Assembly: GCF_024198255.1 (NCBI RefSeq)
Contig: NZ_JAJVKW010000011.1
Coordinates: forward strand, 248,001-312,000
DNA length: 64,000 nt
From: Myxococcus guangdongensis
Lineage (GTDB): Bacteria; Myxococcota; Myxococcia; Myxococcales; Myxococcaceae
Reading direction: 5' to 3'
The notes under the pieces were generated by a model that was not told the origin of the DNA, did no database searches, and worked only from the letters and a program-made list of their open reading frames with translations. This document shows, in pieces, positions 43,483 to 52,766 of the stretch. The first letter of the stretch is position 1. Each line of letters starts with the position of its first letter. The position numbers and the translations under genes were made by a program.

Positions 43483-43517
43483 GGCGAATGATTACGGCGA
43501 ATGAAGGCGGGATTACG
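43483..43517. promoter_or_regulatory. Direct-repeat operator upstream of the efflux operon
   Basis: GGCGAATGA occurs at 43483-43491 and 43496-43504. GATTACG occurs at 43490-43496 and 43511-43517, 21 bases apart (two helical turns). The cluster begins 17 bases from the adaptor start codon and would cover the promoter. Candidate binding site of an activator or repressor, possibly the OmpR-type regulator at 46488-47216. Confidence 0.4.
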
Positions 43518-43623
43518 AGGTGTGTCCGAGCACCTCGCGGTCGAAGCCCGGCCGACGGGCCTCGGAGCAACCGGGGGGGCGGGGCCGTGAAATCAAGGGC
43601 AGGGAACGAATTGAGTCGCGACC

Positions 43624-44934
43624 TTACCGCCTGGAGTACTTGTCCCCGACCTTCGGCCACCGATCTCGAACGGGAGGCGTGAGGAGGCGTCCAGTGCCCT
43701 TGAGCATCTTCTGGTGCTCCTCATCGGCTGTTTTGAGGAACGCGCTGAGCCTCTGCCAGTCGATGTCATTGCTTCGAGCAAGCTGCTCGACCACCGCCAG
43801 ATGCTTCGACCGAGGCGTCTGAACACGAACCTTTCCATGATTGTCATGGTTGGGATCAAATCCAGCGCCCGGGTCAACCTTGCGGAGCTCGGAGAGCGGA
43901 CCCACCTCGAGGTTCGCAGGGAGGTTGAGCAGTATCTCCAGATAGTCCGATTTGGTGGCAGTCGGCCGGACCCGGCTCTGGATCTTGTCCAGGAGCACGC
44001 GAAGTACGGCGCCTTGGGCGCCAGCCTTCTCGAGCTTCTGGCTCAATTCTCTCAAGGTCGCTTGAGAGATCTTGTGGTGCAATGAGCCCCTCTTGGTGGG
44101 GAAGAGATATTGGTGTTCGGGGTCAGCCGCGAACTTCTGGGCATCCTCGCGGAGCACTTTCAGCGCCCAGTCGCCGTGGTTTGCGGCCCCCGTGCCCAAC
44201 CGCACCTTGCCATCGTCCAGCTCCCACTTCTTCAGATGCTCCCGCACCTGATTGACGTAGGTGCTGTCCCATTTTGCCCGGACCACCGCCAGGCCGACCT
44301 CGTGAAGAGGGCCCAGCACGCCCTTCCACCTGGCGAGCATTTCGCCGAAGACGATCTGCTCTTTGTCGCTCAGCTTCGATGACACGAACTTCATGAGCTC
44401 CTCTTCCGGGTCGACCCAGGCGGAATCATCGTCCGTGTCTTGCGCAGGAGGCTTCTTCGCCATCTGCCCCGCCCCTGCGGCGGCCGCCGCGGATGCCCCA
44501 TCACTCGCGGCCGCCGCGGATACTCCGCCACTCACGGAGGCCGCAGGCTGGCCGACCGTTTTCGCACCGGCCTTCTTCGCGTCCCGCCGGGCCTTCTTGG
44601 TCGAGGCAGCTTTGGCCTTCATGGCGGGCGCAGCGGCCGCGCCCCCCTTGATGCGACTGGCATTCTCAGCCTGCCTGCACGAGACACAAGACCCAGCGAC
44701 CTGGTTGTGTCCGCAGCGCTTCGGCTGGACGCACATCGCACAACCGTCAGGTGGCTGTCCGTGCTCGCAAGTCGCTTGCGTGGCGATGTCGCTGTCCGGC
44801 GCCATCCCCTTGAACGTCGTCCTCATCATCAAGTTCGAAGCGGCAACATCGGCTGAGGCAGCCATGCCGCACCCAGGGCATTTCTTCTTGTCTTCCTGGC
44901 TCGTCAGCTCGGTGTTGCAGTAGGCACACAGCAA
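43624..44934 (-). CDS. Cys-rich orphan protein of unknown function
   Basis: 436 residues from a TTG at 44934, preferred because GGGGGAG lies just upstream and the protein then opens at a zinc-ribbon. Parts: a C4 ribbon (CAYCNTEL...CPGCGMA, residues 3-25), a second Cys/His cluster (CEHGQPPDGCAMCVQPKRCG, then CVSCRQ), and an Ala/Lys/Ser-rich linker (about 95-165). A helical domain of about 120 residues follows, then a C-terminal part with DPNHDNHGKVRVQTPRSKHL and a basic end. Noticeably lower GC and less biased third positions than neighbours, so probably acquired. No family recognised. Architecture (metal-binding head, flexible linker, helical body, basic tail) recalls toxins or nucleic-acid-binding proteins, but that is a guess. 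Confidence 0.7.
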   Translation of the reverse strand: MLCAYCNTELTSQEDKKKCPGCGMAASADVAASNLMMRTTFKGMAPDSDIATQATCEHGQPPDGCAMCVQPKRCGHNQVAGSCVSCRQAENASRIKGGAAAAPAMKAKAASTKKARRDAKKAGAKTVGQPAASVSGGVSAAAASDGASAAAAAGAGQMAKKPPAQDTDDDSAWVDPEEELMKFVSSKLSDKEQIVFGEMLARWKGVLGPLHEVGLAVVRAKWDSTYVNQVREHLKKWELDDGKVRLGTGAANHGDWALKVLREDAQKFAADPEHQYLFPTKRGSLHHKISQATLRELSQKLEKAGAQGAVLRVLLDKIQSRVRPTATKSDYLEILLNLPANLEVGPLSELRKVDPGAGFDPNHDNHGKVRVQTPRSKHLAVVEQLARSNDIDWQRLSAFLKTADEEHQKMLKGTGRLLTPPVRDRWPKVGDKYSRR

Positions 44935-45096
44935 GCACTCCCCCTCTCGTGATTCGAATGCGGCGACAACAGTGACGCACCAGTCACTGCATGTCACATA
45001 CCACTCACGACAAGGGTGAGAGACGCCCCGGTCAGGGCGCATCCCAGTCGCCCCGGAACGCAGGCGCGTCTGGGCAAGACGCAAGAGAGGGCCGCG

Positions 45097-46491
45097 CTAC
45101 CCGTCGACGCGAGCCTCCACCGTCGGCAGCGGCAACACGATGCGCGCCGTGGTGCCCACGCCCGGCTGGCTCTCCAGCGTCAACGTCCCGCCGTGCGCGT
45201 CGACGATGCGACGGGCCAACGCCAGCCCCATGCCAATTCCCCCCGTGCGCCGCGCGCGGCTGCGGTCCGTGCGGAAGAACGGCGTGCCCACGCGGCCCAG
45301 GTCCTCCGACTCGATGCCGATGCCCTCGTCCGCCACCTCCAGCGAGAGCGTTCCCGGAGTCCCGGCGGACAGTGCTCGCAGTCGCACCGGACTCCTCGGC
45401 TCGGAGTACTTGCCCGCGTTGTCGAGCAGGTTGTCCAGCGCGCGGCGCAGCAGCACCGGGTCCACCTCCACGGGTGGCAGCGAGCCCTCCACGCTCACCT
45501 CCAGCACCCGGCCCGGCCGCGCGGAGCGGAAGCGCGAGGCGGCCTTGTCCACCAGGCTCCGCACCTCCACCTGCTCCTGCCGCAGCGGCGGCGCGCCCAC
45601 GCCCGCGTTCCCCGTGGTCAAATCCAGCCGCGCCGCGGTGAGCACGTCATCCACCAACTGCTCCAGCTCGGCCAGGTCACTCGTGATGTCGGAGAGCATC
45701 TCCCGCGCCGTCTCCGCGTTGCCCTCCGCCGCCAGATCCAACGCCACGCGGATGCGCGCCAGCGGCGTGCGCAGCTCGTGCGACACGTTGGCCAGCAACT
45801 CTTTCTGCGAGCGCAACAGATGCGTGATGCGACAGGCCATCTCGTCGAAGGCCTCCGCCACCTGCCCCAGCTCATCGCGACGGCGGATGCCCGTGCGCGT
45901 GTCCAGCTTGCCGTCGCCCAGCGCGCGCGCCACCTCCGCGAGCCGCTGGAGGGGCCGCGCCAGCGTGCGCGCGAAGGCCAGTGAGGTGATGGCCGTGGAC
46001 AAGAGCACCGCGCACACCACGAGCGCGGTGTTCCCCGGCGGCGGCTCGGGAGGACGGGTGATGATGGTGGCGTACGCCTCCAGCGGCCCCTCCTCCGGAA
46101 TCGGCAGCGTGAGCGCGTGCGGCGGAGGCCCCCGAGACAGCCGCTCGCCGTGCAGCGCCAGCTCATCCAGCTCCACGGGGGTGAGCTCGGGAGCGGGGGC
46201 CGACGTGTTGGTGGCGATGAGCCGCCCCGAGGCGTCTCTCAGCGTCACCTTCGCCTCGAGCAGCCTCGCGGCGCGGTCCAGCGAGGCCTGGAGCGCCACC
46301 GGGTCTCCGAGCAGCTCCTCCCACTCACGGATGTTGTACGCGGCGTGACGGACGAAGCCGTGCCGCAGCGGCTTGTCGACGACGAACGAGCGCGCCGCGA
46401 ACAGCGTGGCGACGACGAGCACGAGCTGGGCGATTCCCACCAGATAGATGCGGAACAGCAGCCTGCCAGGAGCGCGGAGACGACGGCTCAC
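45097..46491 (-). CDS. Membrane sensor histidine kinase (OmpR-type pair)
   Basis: 464 residues from a GTG at 46491 that overlaps the regulator stop (GTGA). First membrane helix about 12-33, a periplasmic sensor of about 135 residues, second helix (NTALVVCAVLLSTAITSLAF), HAMP, and HisKA with His238 in ANVSHELRTPLAR. The HATPase has NLLDNAGKYS, DEGIGIE and GGIGMGLALAR. Layout and size match EnvZ/CpxA/RstB-type kinases. Cognate to the adjacent OmpR-type regulator. The periplasmic part has no recognised ligand fold. Confidence 0.93.
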   Translation of the reverse strand: MSRRLRAPGRLLFRIYLVGIAQLVLVVATLFAARSFVVDKPLRHGFVRHAAYNIREWEELLGDPVALQASLDRAARLLEAKVTLRDASGRLIATNTSAPAPELTPVELDELALHGERLSRGPPPHALTLPIPEEGPLEAYATIITRPPEPPPGNTALVVCAVLLSTAITSLAFARTLARPLQRLAEVARALGDGKLDTRTGIRRRDELGQVAEAFDEMACRITHLLRSQKELLANVSHELRTPLARIRVALDLAAEGNAETAREMLSDITSDLAELEQLVDDVLTAARLDLTTGNAGVGAPPLRQEQVEVRSLVDKAASRFRSARPGRVLEVSVEGSLPPVEVDPVLLRRALDNLLDNAGKYSEPRSPVRLRALSAGTPGTLSLEVADEGIGIESEDLGRVGTPFFRTDRSRARRTGGIGMGLALARRIVDAHGGTLTLESQPGVGTTARIVLPLPTVEARVDG

Positions 46492-47216
46492 GACTCCTCT
46501 CCGGTCGCGAGCATGTAGCCGGCGCCGCGCACCGTCTTCAACAGCAGGGGATTGCGAGGGTCCACCTCCAGCTTCTGGCGCAGGCGGAAGATGTGCACGT
46601 CCACCGAGCGGTCGAACACCTCGTCCGCGCTGCCCTTCACCAGGTCCAGCAGCTGCTCGCGGCTGAGCACGCGGCCGGCGCGCTCGGCCAGCACGCGCAG
46701 CAGGCTGAACTCGTAGGTGGTGAGGTGCAGCGCCCGACCGTCGAGCGTGGCGCGCAGGCTGCGTGGGTCCATCAGTAGCCGTCCGGCCTGCACGGGCTGG
46801 GACGAAGGACCGGCCTTGCCCCGGGCGCGGCGCACCTGGGCGCGGATGCGGGCGAGCAGCTCGCGCGAGGAGTAGGGCTTGGCCAGGTAGTCGTCCGCGC
46901 CCGTCTCCAGGCCGAGCACGCGGTCGGCCTCCTCGCCTCGCGCGGTGACCATGATGATGGGGACATCGGTGCGGCCTCGCAGGTCCCGACACACCTCCAG
47001 GCCATCGCGGCCGGGGAGCATCAGGTCCAGGAGGATGACGTCGAACACGTGGCGGTTGGACTCGACGAGCGCGTCGGAGCCGCTGTGCGCCAGCGTCACC
47101 ACGACGCCGTGCTCCTGGAGGTAGCGGGCGGTGAGCCGCGCCAGACGCTCGTCATCTTCGACGAGCAGGACCTGGATGGTGCCCTCCTCCAGCGAGGGAC
47201 GGCTGAGTTGTTCCAT
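46488..47216 (-). CDS. OmpR/PhoB-family response regulator
   Basis: 242 residues. Receiver with VLLVEDDERL, phospho-acceptor Asp64 in ILLDLMLPG, Thr in IIMVTARG and Lys in LAKPYSSRE. The winged-helix DNA-binding domain shows LTTYEFSLLRVLAERAGRVL, DRSVDVHIFRLRQKL and VRGAGYML. Start at ATG 47216, which leaves a short 14-residue lead before the receiver. Works with the coupled kinase. Lies near the efflux operon, so it is one candidate regulator of it (inference only). Confidence 0.95.
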   Translation of the reverse strand: MEQLSRPSLEEGTIQVLLVEDDERLARLTARYLQEHGVVVTLAHSGSDALVESNRHVFDVILLDLMLPGRDGLEVCRDLRGRTDVPIIMVTARGEEADRVLGLETGADDYLAKPYSSRELLARIRAQVRRARGKAGPSSQPVQAGRLLMDPRSLRATLDGRALHLTTYEFSLLRVLAERAGRVLSREQLLDLVKGSADEVFDRSVDVHIFRLRQKLEVDPRNPLLLKTVRGAGYMLATGEES

Positions 47217-47474
47217 GGGTGCGAGCCTCCTGCCTTTCCGCGGACCTTCCCACCGGGAAGGTAACAGCGGAGCCGTGGCCCGGGAGCAGGCGGGAGGGGT
47301 CTGGCGCCACTCGCCGGGCTCCGGCCGGGTCCAGCGAGGGCATTCAAGCTCCCGGGCCACGCGTCGAACGGTGTCACCGGGATATGTCCGGGGTGCGTCC
47401 CGCGGATGACGGATTGTTACCGGCAGCCACCCGCCCGCCCAGGGACCGGTCGGGCCTCCGACACCCCGTCCGGC

Positions 47475-47496
47475 CCGGAGTTCCAGGGAACTCCGG
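47475..47496 (-). terminator. Hairpin right after the S1 protease gene
   Basis: CCGGAGTTCC-AG-GGAACTCCGG, perfect 10-base arms, directly beyond the protease stop codon. The loop would open to about 4-6 bases. No T-tract follows. Confidence 0.45.
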
Positions 47497-49002
47497 TCAG
47501 CGCAGGTACCACTTCTGGTTCGCGGTGCCGGCGCACTCCCAGATGTGCAGCCGCGTGCCGTTGTTGCTGTTCCACTCGGCCACGTCCACGCACTTGTTCG
47601 CCTGCGGGTTGACCAGGTCACCCGCGCCGCTGAGGACGAACTGCTGCGCGGGGTTGCCCGTGCAGTCGTGGAGCTGGATGAGCGCGCCGTTGGCCGTGGA
47701 GCCCCACGTCACGTCCATGCACTTGCCGAAAGCGCGCAGCGTGCCGTCGCCGTGGAAGGTCCACTTCTGCGCGTTGGTGCCGTTGCAGTCCCACAGCTGG
47801 ATGGGCGTGCCATTGGCCGTGTTGGAATGGTCCACGTCGATGCACTTGCCCGCGAGCCCGACGATTTCACGTCCACCGCCGCCGCCGTTGGTGGTGAGCG
47901 ACAGGCCGTAGACGGAGAGGATCTCGTTCACCGGCTGGAAGTACGTGGTGCCCCCCGTGGAGCAATTGCCCGAGCCGCCCGACGTCACGCCCTGCGCCTG
48001 GTTGCCCGAAATCCATGAGCCGCCCGAGTCGCCACCCTCCGCGCACGCGTTGCTGCGCGTGAGCCCGTACACGGGGCCAACGTCGTAGTTGACGGTGACA
48101 TTCTTCGCCTGGATGACGCCACAGCGCCAACCGGTGGTGGAGCCCGAGCGACAGACGGACGCGTTGATGCCCGCCTCCGCGGAGCCCGCGACGATGACGT
48201 TGCCGCCCGCGTAGTTGTAGACCCACGGCTGCGAGGCCCAGCTGCCGTTCGTCTGCACCCAGCCGTAGTCGTTGTTCGGGAAGGACGAGCCGCGCACGGT
48301 GCCCTGGCCCGCGCCGTTGTGGCCCTGGGTGGAGGAGTTCACCCCGCCGCAGTGGCCCGCGGTGACGAAGCCTCCGGCCACGGGGAAGCCGATGGAGCAG
48401 CGCACGTTGCCGTTGATGTAATACGCGTCACCGCCGCGCAGGTCATACAGGGGGCGGGGCTTCTCCTGGGAGATGACCACGCGCACGGCGGTGTCGGCCG
48501 CGCCGCTCTCCGCGACGAAGCGCTCCGCGTTCACCACCGCCGCGTCCCGGGCGAGCACCACCACGCTGTTGGTGGGCAGGTCCACGTACCAGCCATGGAT
48601 GTCCTTGCTGGCCACGTCCGCGCCCCGGTCCAGCGCCTCCTTCAGCGCGTCCAGCTCGCGCTCCGTGCGCGTCACCCAGCGAGGCTCCGCGCCCGCGCGC
48701 CGCGCCGCCTGCTCTCCCGCGGCGGTGGTGACGCCGACGATGAACCGGTCTCCCGTCTCGTTCAGCCACGCGCCGCCGAAGGAGGTGCCCAGCTCGCCCC
48801 GCAGCGTCCGCTCCGCGCGCGCTGTCAGCGCCTCTGTCTCCAGCCGTTGCCGCGCCTGTTCGGCGGTGAGCCCCAGGTCCCGCTGCATCGCGGTGAGCAC
48901 CTCGGGAGAGATGTCCTCGCTCGCCGCGAGCGCGGCGCCAGGGAGCGTCAGGGTGGTGAACAACGCCGTCGCGGTCCGGAGCGCATGCAGTCTTCGGTTC
49001 AT
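47497..49002 (-). CDS. Secreted S1E serine protease with ricin-type lectin domain
   Basis: 501 residues. Signal peptide (TATALFTTLTLPGAALAA), a pro-region of about 160 residues as in alpha-lytic protease and streptogrisins, then a chymotrypsin-like domain. The triad is His217 (TAGHCGG), Asp245 (NNDYGWVQ) and Ser326 (EGGDSGGSW), with paired Cys around His and Ser. A Gly linker leads to a ricin B / CBM13 beta-trefoil (about 378-501) with three repeats of the CxDV...GTxxQxWxC type (KCIDVDHSNTANGTPIQLWD and similar). The lectin would tether the protease to polysaccharide, e.g. prey cell wall. AAAGGAAG precedes the ATG. Confidence 0.95.
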   Translation of the reverse strand: MNRRLHALRTATALFTTLTLPGAALAASEDISPEVLTAMQRDLGLTAEQARQRLETEALTARAERTLRGELGTSFGGAWLNETGDRFIVGVTTAAGEQAARRAGAEPRWVTRTERELDALKEALDRGADVASKDIHGWYVDLPTNSVVVLARDAAVVNAERFVAESGAADTAVRVVISQEKPRPLYDLRGGDAYYINGNVRCSIGFPVAGGFVTAGHCGGVNSSTQGHNGAGQGTVRGSSFPNNDYGWVQTNGSWASQPWVYNYAGGNVIVAGSAEAGINASVCRSGSTTGWRCGVIQAKNVTVNYDVGPVYGLTRSNACAEGGDSGGSWISGNQAQGVTSGGSGNCSTGGTTYFQPVNEILSVYGLSLTTNGGGGGREIVGLAGKCIDVDHSNTANGTPIQLWDCNGTNAQKWTFHGDGTLRAFGKCMDVTWGSTANGALIQLHDCTGNPAQQFVLSGAGDLVNPQANKCVDVAEWNSNNGTRLHIWECAGTANQKWYLR

Positions 49003-49346
49003 CGGGGGCTTCCTTTCTGAACGGGGGACCGGCGCACGCGGACACCCTCGTCCGCGACGCCTCGCGGACCATCGGAAGCGGGATTCACCTCCCGAGTCAA
49101 TCAATTCAAGTATTCACAGAAAATCACGACACTTTTGCCGGACGGAGAATAAAGTCCCGAACATTGGCCGCCCGGAGCGGAATCACCGAGCGGTCGAGTT
49201 TCTCCACTTGGTGGAATAATTCAGGCCGTCGACACCGTCGTCGAGGCGCCCGGAGACGGCTTCTCACGTATCCGGCACGCGCCTCGGGAACAGGCTCACG
49301 GCCCGCACGAGGCGGAGGCAACACGCGTCAGAGAGTGGGCGCCCGC
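49003..49346. other. Intergenic region upstream of the S1 protease
   Basis: No gene. The first 150 bases are AT-rich (runs such as TCAATCAATTCAAGTATTC and AATAAAG) and must carry the protease promoter and 5' leader, read leftwards; hexamers are not clear enough to call. The right half lies beyond the acyl-CoA ligase stop and shows nothing. Confidence 0.5.
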
Positions 49347-50867
49347 TCAGGGCTGACCGTGCGCGGAGGACAGCGCACGGCGGTCCACCTTGCCAGCGGA
49401 CGTGCGCGGCAGTGACGCGACGAAGCGCACGGAGCGCGGAGTCTTGTAGCGCGCCAGTCGTCCCTCGCAGAACGACAGCAGGGACTCGGCGGTGGGCGTC
49501 GTTCCCGCGCGAGGCACGACGAGCGCGCGCGGTGTCTCGCCCCACTTCGCGTCGGGTACGCCGATGACCGCGACCTCCGCGACGTCGGGGTGTCCAGAGA
49601 GCACGCTCTCCACCTCGGCGGGGTAGATGTTCTCACCCCCGGAGATGATGAGGTCCTTGTGGCGACCCACGATGCGGAAGCATCCCTCCGCGTCGCGCAG
49701 GGCGAGGTCGCCAGTATGCAGCCACCCATCGATGAGGGTGCGCGCGGTCTCCTCGGGGCGGCGCCAGTAACCGGCGCACACGTGCGGCCCGCGCAGCAGC
49801 AACTCACCCACGTCCCCGGGCTGACGCTCACCGTCGATGCGGGCCTCGACCTGGAACAGCGGCACGCCGACGAAGCCCGGCTTGCGGCGCACGTCCGAGG
49901 GCGGGAGCCAGAAATTGTTGGGCCCTGCCTCCGTGAGGCCATAGCCCGTCTTGAAGGCCACGCCCTTGGCGAAGAAGCGCTCGAACACGGGCGGCGGACA
50001 CGGCGCGCCGCCGCTGACGACGAGCTTGAGCCGGGAGAAGTCCATCGCCTCGAAGCGCGCGTGACGCTGCATCTCGATGAACATGGTGGGCACGCCGAAG
50101 AAGAGGCTCACCTCGCGGCGCTCGATGAGGTCGAACACCTGCTCCACCTCGAAGCCCTTGCACACCACGGACGCGCCGCCCACGTACACCAGGGGCAGCG
50201 TGAAGACATTGAGTCCCCCCGTGTGGAACAGCGGCGCGTTGAGCACGGCCACGTCGTCGGACGTGAGGCCCCAGCTCACCACCGTGTTGACGGCGTTCGC
50301 GGCGATGGAGCCATGGGTGAGCACCGCGGCCTTGGGGACGCCGGTGCTGCCGCCCGTGTAGCAGAGCACCCACGGCGCCTCCGCCTCCAGCTCCAGCGCG
50401 GGCAGCGGAGACTCGGGCGCAGTGTCCCGCTCGGCCACGAAGTGACGCTCATCAAGACCCGGCGCATCGAAGGTGAGCCAGTGGCGCACGAAGGGCGCGT
50501 GCTCGCGCACGGCGAGGACCTGGGCGCGCAGCTCCGAGCCATACACGAGCACGGTGGGCTCCGCGTCGGCGAGGATGCCGGAGAGCTCCGGCGCGCTGAG
50601 GCGCCAGTTGAGCGGCTGGAGGATGGCGCCCAGCTTCGCGCAGGCGAAGAGCAGGTCCAGCGTCTCCACGCGGTTGTGGGCGAGCACGGCGACGCGCTCG
50701 CCGCGTCGGACACCGAGCACCTGGTGCAGGTACGCGGCGGTGCGCGAGGCACGGGCGTCCCACTCGCGATACGTGATGCGGCGTCCCTCGCGGGTGGCAT
50801 CGACGAGGGCCAGGTGGTCGGGGTCCAGGGCCGCGCGTCGGGCCAGCCAGTCATGGACGATGGGCAT
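49347..50867 (-). CDS. Acyl-CoA synthetase (AMP-forming), class I adenylate former
   Basis: 506 residues from ATG 50867; a GTG three codons upstream is possible. P-loop YTGGSTGVPKAAVLTHG, the aromatic/adenine site in TGYGLTEAGPN, GWLHTGDLALRD, hinge region RHKDLIISGGENIYP, and C-terminal catalytic Lys in RTSAGKVDRRAL. These define an AMP-binding acyl-CoA (or aryl-CoA) ligase of about 500 residues, like FadD3/MenE-type enzymes. Substrate not predictable. Stands between the protease and an LVIVD lipoprotein on the same strand. Confidence 0.92.
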   Translation of the reverse strand: MPIVHDWLARRAALDPDHLALVDATREGRRITYREWDARASRTAAYLHQVLGVRRGERVAVLAHNRVETLDLLFACAKLGAILQPLNWRLSAPELSGILADAEPTVLVYGSELRAQVLAVREHAPFVRHWLTFDAPGLDERHFVAERDTAPESPLPALELEAEAPWVLCYTGGSTGVPKAAVLTHGSIAANAVNTVVSWGLTSDDVAVLNAPLFHTGGLNVFTLPLVYVGGASVVCKGFEVEQVFDLIERREVSLFFGVPTMFIEMQRHARFEAMDFSRLKLVVSGGAPCPPPVFERFFAKGVAFKTGYGLTEAGPNNFWLPPSDVRRKPGFVGVPLFQVEARIDGERQPGDVGELLLRGPHVCAGYWRRPEETARTLIDGWLHTGDLALRDAEGCFRIVGRHKDLIISGGENIYPAEVESVLSGHPDVAEVAVIGVPDAKWGETPRALVVPRAGTTPTAESLLSFCEGRLARYKTPRSVRFVASLPRTSAGKVDRRALSSAHGQP

Positions 50868-50898
50868 GGCCCGCACGGTAGCCGAGCGCCCCGCCCGC

Positions 50899-52500
50899 TC
50901 AAATCTCCGGGAAGATGAGCAGCCCGCGCGTCGTGTCGACGACGTAGACGTAGCCGTCTCCGGGCAGACGGATGCCGATGGCGCCGTCCCAGAAATCGAG
51001 CCCCCGGTTCGGGTCCGACTCCCGCACCGTGTGGAAGTGACCCAACTGCCGAGGCTCCCGAGGCCTGGAGACGTCCAGCACGCGCAGGCCGTGCTGGTAG
51101 TGGGCGAGGTAGAGCCGTGAGCCCTTGAGCTCCATGTTGTGGATGGAGGCCCAACCGGGCAGCTGGTACTCGCCGATGAGCGTGGGGCTCGCCGGGTCGT
51201 TCAGATTGAGCACGCGCAGATGGGCGCCCCAGTCCTCCCCTCCCTCGAAGGCGATGAGGTTGTCGTTGAAGTACCCCGCGCGAGAGGCATGGCTCGTGGC
51301 CCGAGGGTACACGTACGCGCCCAGCCGCTTCACGTTCTCCGGGTCCTTCGCGTCGAGGATGACGAGCCCGCCGCGCCAGTGGCTGACGAAGAGGCGATGG
51401 TTCAGGGACGTCGCGTCATGCGGATAGGAGCCGCGGACCACCCCCACGGTCGAATCCCGGTAGTGGCCGAGGCGCACCGGCTCGCGCGGATTCTTCACGT
51501 CGTGGATGTGCACCTCCTGGTTGGGCCCCACGGCCATGGAGTAGAGCCGGTCACCGTCCACGAAGAGGGTGTGCACGTTGGTATGCACCCCTGCGGACAG
51601 GTCGCGCAGGAACAGCGGGTTCGCGGGGTCCGTGATGTCGAACACCAACACGCCCCGGGCGGCGCTGGCGACGTAGAGCGCATCCCCCTTGGCCCACACG
51701 CCGTTCCAGTAGGAGTCGTCGGGGAACTGGACGGTCCTCACCAGACGCGGCGCCCTTCGGTCCTTCACGTCGTAGACCTGGAGCGCACCGGACCCGAGGA
51801 AGAAGTCGTCGATGGAGACGACATAGGCGTGCTCCTTGGCGACAAAGACATCCACCGCCCGTCCGCTGTGTCCGCCCGCTTCACCGAGGAGCTTCAGCCC
51901 TCCGGAAGACTCCGCCTCCCCGGGGAGCCACTGAACCCGCCGGCCCTCCCACGTGTCGACCACGGGAGCCTGGCCCTCCAGGCAGGTCACCGCGCAGCCC
52001 TTCACGTGGTCCTGGGCCTGCGCCGAGCAGCCCACCGTGGCCATCACGAGCGCGGGCCTGTTCGGACGTGTCTCCCTGTAGACGGAGTACAGCAGGTGGT
52101 CATCGGCGCCACGCGTCAACGGGAGGGCGCCCCGTCGGCCCAGCGCCAGGGGCGCGAAGTGGTCGACCCCGATGTACTGCGCCGTGTCGTCCGTCGCGAT
52201 GTCCGCGCCATGGAAGCGCAAGTTGTAGCCGCCCGAGCGGTCCAACCCGCGCAGGCTCTCGGTGTCGCAGCCCGACAGGTCGAAGGACTCCAGGGTTCCA
52301 CAGGCGGGGAGCTGCTCCATCCCAGGCTTCAGCTTGCACGCTGCCAGCGGCACCGGCTCCCAGTCCGCGCGGTCCTCGATGGCGGGCCCGGGTGACAGGT
52401 CCACGGGAATCTCCACGACCTCGAGGTCCCGACTCTGGCAGGACACCGACGCGCCCGCGCACCACAGCGTGACAACAGCACCCACGATACGCTTCACCAT
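50899..52500 (-). CDS. LVIVD-repeat surface lipoprotein
   Basis: 533 residues from ATG 52500. Signal peptide with a weak lipobox (GASVSC, Cys21), then a Cys-containing N-terminal part (CKLKPG, CGTLES, DLSGCD). Five or more LVIVD-type repeats form a predicted beta-propeller: LQVYDVKDRRAPRLVRTVQF, GVLVFDITDPANPLFLRDLS, VHIHDVKNPREPVRLGHYRD, LVILDAKDPENVKRLGAYVY, LRVLNLNDPASPTLIGEYQL and LRVLDVSRPREPRQLGHF. Such proteins are cell-surface adhesion or sensing scaffolds; no enzyme motif. Divergent from the Ser/Thr kinase gene. Confidence 0.85.
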   Translation of the reverse strand: MVKRIVGAVVTLWCAGASVSCQSRDLEVVEIPVDLSPGPAIEDRADWEPVPLAACKLKPGMEQLPACGTLESFDLSGCDTESLRGLDRSGGYNLRFHGADIATDDTAQYIGVDHFAPLALGRRGALPLTRGADDHLLYSVYRETRPNRPALVMATVGCSAQAQDHVKGCAVTCLEGQAPVVDTWEGRRVQWLPGEAESSGGLKLLGEAGGHSGRAVDVFVAKEHAYVVSIDDFFLGSGALQVYDVKDRRAPRLVRTVQFPDDSYWNGVWAKGDALYVASAARGVLVFDITDPANPLFLRDLSAGVHTNVHTLFVDGDRLYSMAVGPNQEVHIHDVKNPREPVRLGHYRDSTVGVVRGSYPHDATSLNHRLFVSHWRGGLVILDAKDPENVKRLGAYVYPRATSHASRAGYFNDNLIAFEGGEDWGAHLRVLNLNDPASPTLIGEYQLPGWASIHNMELKGSRLYLAHYQHGLRVLDVSRPREPRQLGHFHTVRESDPNRGLDFWDGAIGIRLPGDGYVYVVDTTRGLLIFPEI

Positions 52501-52766
52501 GTCAGCCCCCGGGGTTGGGGCCGGCGACACAGGAGGCTCGAGCGAGGAGGGACTGCCGGCCTGCTTCCGACATCCTACGAGCGACGCAAGCCGCCCCCTC
52601 CGGATGCCCTTCAACCCAGAAGCGTCTTCCCCATCCTCACCCCTCCGTCCGATTCCAGACCCTTGGCCTCACAACACCAGACACCCGCCGCGGCGCCAGC
52701 CCGGGCAAAGCTGACCCGCCCGGCCAAGGCCATCCATCCGGGCCCCTTCTGATAGCTTTCACCCCC

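Noticed and set aside
43624..44934. Calling the Cys-rich orphan a polymorphic toxin with immunity partner
   Set aside because: No secretion or delivery domain, no recognised nuclease motif and no small immunity-like gene beside it.
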